From NCBI GenBank assembly GCA_026984165.1, contig JALSSQ010000207.1, positions 1 through 10,314 on the forward strand: a stretch of 10,314 nt of DNA, written 5' to 3'. The DNA comes from Sulfurovum sp. (GTDB taxonomy: Bacteria > Campylobacterota > Campylobacteria > Campylobacterales > Sulfurovaceae). This document shows positions 6,548-10,314 of this stretch, in pieces (the first letter of the stretch is position 1; every line of letters starts with the position of its first letter). A program made the position numbers and the translations under genes. Below the pieces are notes generated by a model. It was not told the DNA's origin. It worked only from the letters and a program-made list of their open reading frames with translations, and ran no database searches.

Positions 6548-7523
6548 TCATTATATGCAAGAATGGCTTTATGGAGATAACGGATATTATAAAGATATTA
6601 AAGCAATAGGAAAATCTGGAGATTTTTATACAGCAGTAAGTACAAGTAAATTTTTTGGTGCAAGTATTGCCAACCATTTTTATAAGATGCTTATGCAGGG
6701 TAATGCAGATAGAAATGGTTGGCTCATAGAGATAGGTGCCCATCAAGGTTACTTGATTTGTGACATGATACAATGGCTTTATACCTGTGATCCTAGCTTA
6801 GTCGAAACATTAAAGTTTGGTATTGTCGAGCGTCAACCTGAAGTTCAAAAAGCGCAACTTGCTTACATTAAAGAGCGTTTTGGTGAGGATGTGAAGATTA
6901 GACATTTTGATGATATAGCAGATGTGAATGTTGAGTATGCCTTTGTAGTTGCCAATGAAATACTTGATGCCTTTCCCTGTGAACTTTTAAAAGACAAAAA
7001 AATGGCTGTGGTGAATGATCATGCGATAGAGTGGGAAGAAGCTTCAGATGCAATGATTGCATGGGCAAAACGACATTATCTTACCCAGGGTGAAATCGCT
7101 GTAGGGTATGAAGATTTTGCAAAACATATGGCTAAAGGTGTAAAACATTGTGACTTTGTAACGTTTGATTATGGTGAAAAGTATGTACGTAATGACTTCT
7201 CTATTCGTGTCTATAAAAAACATGAGGTTTTTCCTCTATTTGATGAAGCCTTGGTCTTGGCAGATGCGTATAAAAAAGATGATATTACCTATGATGTAAA
7301 TTTTGGGCATGTGTGTGAAGCATTTTTGAATGCAGGATTTAAAGAAGAGGCGTATGAGACACAGGCACGTGCGCTCATACGTTTTGGGATTATAGATATA
7401 CTTGAATCTTTTTCAAAACAGACCACTCAAGCCAATTATGCAAGAGAGGCAGACAAAATAAAAACACTCATCTCTCCTACTATGATGGGTGATAGATTCA
7501 AGATGGTGCATTTTAGAAAATAG
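6537..7523 (+). CDS. MidA/DUF185 family SAM-dependent methyltransferase
   Basis: This 328-aa protein matches the MidA (COG1565, NDUFAF7-like) family. In eukaryotes NDUFAF7 methylates an arginine of a complex I subunit; bacterial targets are mostly unproven. Family features visible in order are: FSHYMQEWLYGDNGYY at 3-18, GDFYT at 28-32 with KFFG following, the SAM-binding glycine motif IEIGAHQG at 64-71, the acidic ERQPE segment at 98-102, ANEILDAFPCE at 139-149, FDYG at 210-213, DITYDVNFGHV at 249-259, and the terminal MGDRFKM at 317-323. No signal peptide or membrane segment is present. The start overlaps the TolC-like gene by 11 nt, and a good ribosome site (GAAGG at 6526-6530, 6-nt spacing) lies inside the upstream gene. 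It is the last gene of the cluster and converges on the lipoprotein gene with a 6-nt gap. Confidence 0.88.
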   Translation: MQFSHYMQEWLYGDNGYYKDIKAIGKSGDFYTAVSTSKFFGASIANHFYKMLMQGNADRNGWLIEIGAHQGYLICDMIQWLYTCDPSLVETLKFGIVERQPEVQKAQLAYIKERFGEDVKIRHFDDIADVNVEYAFVVANEILDAFPCELLKDKKMAVVNDHAIEWEEASDAMIAWAKRHYLTQGEIAVGYEDFAKHMAKGVKHCDFVTFDYGEKYVRNDFSIRVYKKHEVFPLFDEALVLADAYKKDDITYDVNFGHVCEAFLNAGFKEEAYETQARALIRFGIIDILESFSKQTTQANYAREADKIKTLISPTMMGDRFKMVHFRK

Positions 7524-7529
7524 TTTATT

Positions 7530-8024
7530 TTATTGTCTCATTGCCTTGAGCATACTGCAACGCTTGATGGAAGCATCTTCTGAACCAAACATTTTTGTGT
7601 ATTTTTCAAATTTATCTACACCTATCATTTTGATACATTCAGCTTTATTCATACTTGAATTGATAGTGTTTGATTGTGCTACTTTGATAGATTTTTTCTT
7701 TTTTGTCTCAGGATACATATATCCTGAAGAGTAGTTGTTATCTTCTACCTTTTTAAGCTTTATATTTTTTTTAGGTATTTGAGGTAATTGTGATTGTTTT
7801 AGCTTTGTTTTTGCCCTTGCCCTTGCCCTTGCCTTTGCTTTTGCTTTTGCCCTTTCTTTTGTGAATACTTCAATTTTTGTTTTTAATGCATCAATTTGTG
7901 CCTGTTGTTGTTGTATAAGCAGTGCTTGTCTTGCATTTGTATTTTGCAATTGTATATTTTCTGTTCTTGACGCACATCCTGTTAAAACAACTAATGAGCT
8001 AGTGATGATTAGCCATAATTTCAT
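7530..8024 (-). CDS. Predicted lipoprotein with Lys/Arg-rich repeat linker
   Basis: The family is not recognised. A type II signal peptide is clear: MKLWLIITSSLVVLTGC with lipobox LTGC and lipidated C17; alanine follows, so outer-membrane sorting is plausible. Residues 30-57 are a Gln-rich helical stretch (ALLIQQQQAQIDALKTKIEVF), probably coiled coil. Residues 58-72 are an Ala-Lys/Arg alternation encoded by a hexanucleotide repeat, followed by a basic linker to about 116. The C-terminal segment (about 126-164) has two cysteines, C130 and C156, flanking IKMIGVDKFEKYTKMFGSEDASIKR, and could form a small disulphide-linked domain. A basic linker after a coiled coil would suit contact with acidic partners such as peptidoglycan or polyanions, but this is speculative. 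The start ATG has AAAGGA 5-6 nt upstream. Confidence 0.8.
   Translation of the reverse strand: MKLWLIITSSLVVLTGCASRTENIQLQNTNARQALLIQQQQAQIDALKTKIEVFTKERAKAKAKARARARAKTKLKQSQLPQIPKKNIKLKKVEDNNYSSGYMYPETKKKKSIKVAQSNTINSSMNKAECIKMIGVDKFEKYTKMFGSEDASIKRCSMLKAMRQ
7810..7851. repeat. Hexanucleotide tandem repeat, seven units
   Basis: Seven consecutive copies of YTTGCY on the + strand: TTTGCC, three CTTGCC, two TTTGCT, TTTGCC. On the - strand this encodes alternating Ala (GCA) and Lys or Arg (AAA/AAG/AGG) within the lipoprotein. The unit is a multiple of three, so slippage would change linker length without breaking the frame. Confidence 0.9.
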
Positions 8025-8050
8025 AGATATCCTTTAAATGTAATAATGGT

Positions 8051-8079
8051 ATTGTAATATAATCTTGGGGTTTTTACAA
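8051..8079 (-). promoter_or_regulatory. Promoter of the lipoprotein gene
   Basis: On the - strand, TTGTAA (8079-8074) and TACAAT (8056-8051) are separated by 17 bp, the best -35/-10 pairing in the window. It predicts a start near 8044 and a leader of about 20 nt containing the AAAGGA ribosome site. Because acpS ends at 8116, the lipoprotein could also be reached by read-through. Confidence 0.45.
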
Positions 8080-8115
8080 CACTAAATGGGAAATTAGATG
8101 ATAATTTGTCAGAGT

Positions 8116-8469
8116 TTATGCAGTATTTATAGCAACGACTGCGATTGCAAATCCTCCATCATGACTCATGGATAATGAAGAATGGGTTATCATATGTATT
8201 TTCTGTGCTTTTGGTGTTAATCTAAAATAAGGTGCACCACGATGATTTTTGTAAATGATAATATCTTGAAATGTCAAATCTGCACAAATGCCACAACCCA
8301 AAGCTTTCGCAATCGCTTCTTTGGCTGCCCAAAGTCCAGCCAGTGAAGCAATTGTTTTTGTTCTTTGTATTTCGTCTTCTGAAAGGTATTTTTTTTTAAA
8401 CGTATCACCATAGTTTTGAATAAGTTTTTCTATGCGGGCTATTTGTATAATGTCTGTTCCAATTTTCAT
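8116..8469 (-). CDS. acpS: Holo-[acyl-carrier-protein] synthase
   Basis: AcpS transfers 4'-phosphopantetheine from coenzyme A to the serine of apo-ACP, activating fatty acid synthesis. At 117 aa it has the normal length for the single-domain AcpS family. Signature residues are visible: IGTDII at 3-8 with the Mg-binding aspartate D6, FKKKYLSEDE at 24-33 (family pattern F-x-x-R/K-x-L-x-x-x-E), and LWAAKEAIAKALGCG at 46-60 with the metal-binding glutamate E51 and lysine K50. Near the C-terminus SMSHDGGFAIAVV matches the conserved SHD segment. It lies 57 bases downstream of radA on the same strand. No ribosome binding site precedes the ATG, and an extended -10 box sits only six bases upstream, so the mRNA is probably leaderless. 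Confidence 0.95.
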   Translation of the reverse strand: MKIGTDIIQIARIEKLIQNYGDTFKKKYLSEDEIQRTKTIASLAGLWAAKEAIAKALGCGICADLTFQDIIIYKNHRGAPYFRLTPKAQKIHMITHSSLSMSHDGGFAIAVVAINTA

Positions 8470-8484
8470 AAAACTATTATACCA
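8469..8484 (-). promoter_or_regulatory. Extended -10 promoter of acpS, predicting a leaderless mRNA
   Basis: On the - strand TGGTATAAT spans 8484-8476, a perfect extended -10. The last T is separated from the A of the acpS ATG (8469) by six bases, the usual distance to +1. No -35 or Shine-Dalgarno is seen. Confidence 0.55.
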
Positions 8485-8526
8485 TATCAGCCTTCGTGGC
8501 TCGCTTTGCTCCGACCATTACGGTTC

Positions 8527-9876
8527 TCACATCCATTCCACTACTTTAGAAACTTCATTGGCAACAAAACATTTTACCTTTGTCTTTTCGCTAGGCTTGT
8601 TGGGAATGACGGCTTTGAGAAAGCCTTGGGTTTCTATCTCTTTTAAGCGTTGCGTAAGAGAGGAGACTTCGCGTATCTCACCTGTGAGACTGACTTCACC
8701 CAAGAAGAGACTCTCAGAGCTTAGTTCACGGTTTCTGTAGCTGCTAAGAATGGCTGCGATGATGGCCAAATCAGCAGAGGGGTCGTTGACTTTTATACCT
8801 CCTGAGATATTGATGAAAACATCATAGGTACCCAAAGGCAAGTCTAACTTTTTTTCAAGTAGTGCTAAGAGCATACCCAAACGGTTATTGTCAAAACCTG
8901 TGGAACTGCGTTTGGCATGCCCATAAGATTCTGAAACAAGGGCTTGCACTTCAATAATAATAGGACGACTTCCTTCCATAATGACTGTGAGTGCTGAGCC
9001 TGACTGGAGTTTTTCTTTGTTGAAAAACTTACCGGCCATAGATTTTGCATCATTGAGTCCTTCTTTGTTCATCTCAAAGATACCTACTTCATTGGTAGCA
9101 CCAAAGCGGTTTTTAAAACCACGGAGCAGACGCAAATCAGAATTGGTGTCTCCTTCAAAGTAGAGTACGGTATCTACCATATGCTCTAAGACTCTAGGCC
9201 CTGCGATAGAGCCATCTTTGGTGATGTGTCCAATGATAAAGATGGGGATGTGTAAAGACTTGGCTATACGCATCAAATCAAAGGTAATGGTACGCACCTG
9301 TGTGACTGAACCTGGTGCAGAAGGTGTCTCTTCTGAGTAGAGGGTTTGTATGGAGTCAATGATGATAAGTTCATACTGTTTGTTGTTTATCTCTGAGAGT
9401 ACAGATGAAAGGTTTATCTCAGGGAGTAAATAAAGGTTGTCATGGTTGGCATCGAGTCTGTTGGCACGAAGTTTTATCTGACCTGCTGACTCTTCGCCTG
9501 AAACGTAAAGTACTTTTTTATTTTCTCTGGCAAGATTTCCTGCGATTTTAAGTAAGAGGGTAGATTTCCCAACACCAGGGCTTCCGCCTATTAAGGTGAG
9601 CGAACCAGGAACTATGCCACCACCGAGTACTAAGTTAAGTTCACGACTGCCAGAACTAAATCGTATAATATTGTCTTCTTCTATTTGTGTAATGGGTTTT
9701 GCTTTAAGGATGCCTGTAGCAGATGAGCTACTGGCTGTTTCTTGTAAAAATTTTATCTGTTCAGTTGTGAGTTCAATCATACTCTCCCACTCATTACAAG
9801 AGGTACATTTACCCATCCAGCGCGGACTCTGAAACCCACATGCCTGACATTCAAAAAGTGTTTTTTTCTTTGCCAT
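8527..9876 (-). CDS. radA: DNA repair protein RadA (Sms)
   Basis: RadA is a RecA-like, DnaB-type ATPase that drives branch migration in recombination repair. At 449 aa it has typical length and all family parts. The zinc finger is C10-x2-C13-x10-C24-x2-C27. Walker A GSPGVGKST covers 98-106 with K104, and the Walker B-like segment IIIDSIQT is at 171-178. The RadA-specific KNRFG motif is at 255-259, inside LRGFKNRFGATNEVG. A Lon protease-like C-terminal domain follows (GGIKVNDPSADLAIIAA at 359-375, GEVSLTGEIREV at 393-404). The start ATG at 9876 gives the standard MAKKKTLFECQACG N-terminus; its ribosome site is weak (AAAGGC). It is divergent from the PlsC-type gene. Confidence 0.97.
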   Translation of the reverse strand: MAKKKTLFECQACGFQSPRWMGKCTSCNEWESMIELTTEQIKFLQETASSSSATGILKAKPITQIEEDNIIRFSSGSRELNLVLGGGIVPGSLTLIGGSPGVGKSTLLLKIAGNLARENKKVLYVSGEESAGQIKLRANRLDANHDNLYLLPEINLSSVLSEINNKQYELIIIDSIQTLYSEETPSAPGSVTQVRTITFDLMRIAKSLHIPIFIIGHITKDGSIAGPRVLEHMVDTVLYFEGDTNSDLRLLRGFKNRFGATNEVGIFEMNKEGLNDAKSMAGKFFNKEKLQSGSALTVIMEGSRPIIIEVQALVSESYGHAKRSSTGFDNNRLGMLLALLEKKLDLPLGTYDVFINISGGIKVNDPSADLAIIAAILSSYRNRELSSESLFLGEVSLTGEIREVSSLTQRLKEIETQGFLKAVIPNKPSEKTKVKCFVANEVSKVVEWM

Positions 9877-9978
9877 TGTTTTTTGCCTTTTGTTTTATAT
9901 AGTAATATTGTATATAATAGTTTAGAAATAATCTAAAAATATGGCATATTGTCATATTTTTTAACTTTTTAGTTCTTT

Positions 9979-9995
9979 TGGTATAATTTCAGACT
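9979..9995 (+). promoter_or_regulatory. Extended -10 promoter of the PlsC-type gene
   Basis: TGGTATAAT at 9979-9987 is a perfect extended -10. It predicts a start near 9994 and a leader of about 24 nt. Upstream sequence is T-rich without a clear -35. For radA on the other strand only weak boxes are seen (for example TACAAT at 9912-9907), so its promoter is left unassigned within 9877-9960. Confidence 0.6.
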
Positions 9996-10017
9996 TTATT
10001 TTGTGCAAGGATATGTT

Positions 10018-10314
10018 GTGACACTCAATGCAATAAAACAACTTTTATATGGGCTGTATTTGACAAATAGTTTTGGATACAGATTGTCAAAAACAAATGA
10101 TCCTATGGAGAAAAAAAGATTAAGACTAGGGTATTCAAAGGCACAACTTGAGACACTGCACATTACAGTAACAGTTGAAAATGAAGAAAAATTACCTAAA
10201 GAGGGGCAATATCTCATATTAATCAACCATAGAAGTATTATTGATCCTCCTATTGTAGAAATCGCATTAAAAGATACAAATATTTTTGGTCCCTGGATTT
10301 CAAAAAAAGAACTG
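10018..10314 (+). CDS. PlsC-type 1-acylglycerol-3-phosphate acyltransferase, 3' end outside window
   Basis: Ninety-nine codons are present and the frame is open at the window edge. The start is a GTG at 10018 with a strong ribosome site, AAGGA at 10007-10011, 6 nt upstream; no in-frame ATG occurs before residue 30. The glycerolipid acyltransferase signature NHRSIID is at residues 70-76 (H71-x4-D76 catalytic pair), preceded by the usual hydrophobic strand QYLILI. The segment FGPWISKKEL at 90-99 matches the next part of the family (the K-x-E/L region after the active site). Such enzymes acylate lysophosphatidic acid at the membrane to make phosphatidic acid. The N-terminal 20 residues are moderately hydrophobic. 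Later motifs lie beyond the window, so specificity cannot be judged; related lysophospholipid or lipid A-type acyltransferases cannot be excluded. Confidence 0.8.
   Translation, partial: MTLNAIKQLLYGLYLTNSFGYRLSKTNDPMEKKRLRLGYSKAQLETLHITVTVENEEKLPKEGQYLILINHRSIIDPPIVEIALKDTNIFGPWISKKEL

Noticed and set aside
7708..7727. Perfect 8-bp inverted repeat TCAGGATA/TATCCTGA with a 4-base loop as a terminator
   Set aside because: It lies within the lipoprotein coding sequence, and neither strand has a T run after the hairpin. The + strand T-rich stretch is on the wrong side.
7489..7734. 81-aa hydrophobic open frame on the + strand after the methyltransferase gene
   Set aside because: It starts inside that gene in another frame and runs antisense to the lipoprotein gene, which has a clear lipobox and ribosome site.
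7810..7851. CRISPR-like or direct-repeat array
   Set aside because: The units are contiguous 6-mers without spacers and encode a protein linker, so this is a simple coding microsatellite.
8416..8740. Two + strand open frames across the acpS-radA junction
   Set aside because: Both are antisense to well-supported genes and lack initiation signals or recognisable domains.

Overview
The window looks like ordinary chromosome from a member of the Campylobacterota (Epsilonproteobacteria), possibly a Sulfurovum/Sulfurimonas-like organism. That placement is an inference from moderate-to-low G+C, the protein styles, and promoters built on an extended -10 box without a clear -35. No database search was possible. 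Genes are densely packed on both strands, and there is no sign of an insertion sequence, prophage, CRISPR array or tRNA.

Layout. Positions 1-251 hold the untranslated tail of whatever lies upstream (a small GC hairpin followed by T's) and a promoter. A 100-aa acidic orphan protein (252-554, +) converges on a 172-aa orphan protein (567-1085, -). The latter is divergent from rnpB, the RNase P RNA (about 1131-1490, +). Next comes a tightly packed five-gene + strand cluster: a HlyD-like periplasmic adaptor (1596-2390), a molybdopterin (Mo/W-bisMGD) oxidoreductase (2387-4189), an ArgD-type aminotransferase (4192-5376), a TolC-like outer-membrane protein (5333-6547) and a MidA-family methyltransferase (6537-7523). 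The remainder runs on the - strand: a lysine-rich lipoprotein (7530-8024), acpS (8116-8469) and radA (8527-9876). A PlsC-type acyltransferase starts divergently from radA at 10018 (+) and runs off the window.

How the genes fit together. The five-gene cluster has overlaps or 2-nt gaps and a single apparent upstream promoter, so it probably makes one transcript, but the functions are mixed. Two parts of a trans-envelope exporter (adaptor and outer-membrane channel) are separated by a cytoplasmic Mo-enzyme and an arginine/lysine biosynthesis aminotransferase, and no inner-membrane pump is present. AcpS (acyl-carrier-protein activation) and PlsC (phospholipid synthesis) both serve lipid metabolism but flank radA on different transcripts. 

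Nothing here is convincingly a new system. The most interesting signals are: two genes whose -10 boxes predict leaderless mRNAs; five extended -10 promoters without -35 boxes; the split exporter operon; an orphan Mo-enzyme with a very acidic insert; a strongly AT-rich tolC-like gene; and a hexanucleotide repeat coding an Ala-Lys/Arg linker in the lipoprotein.
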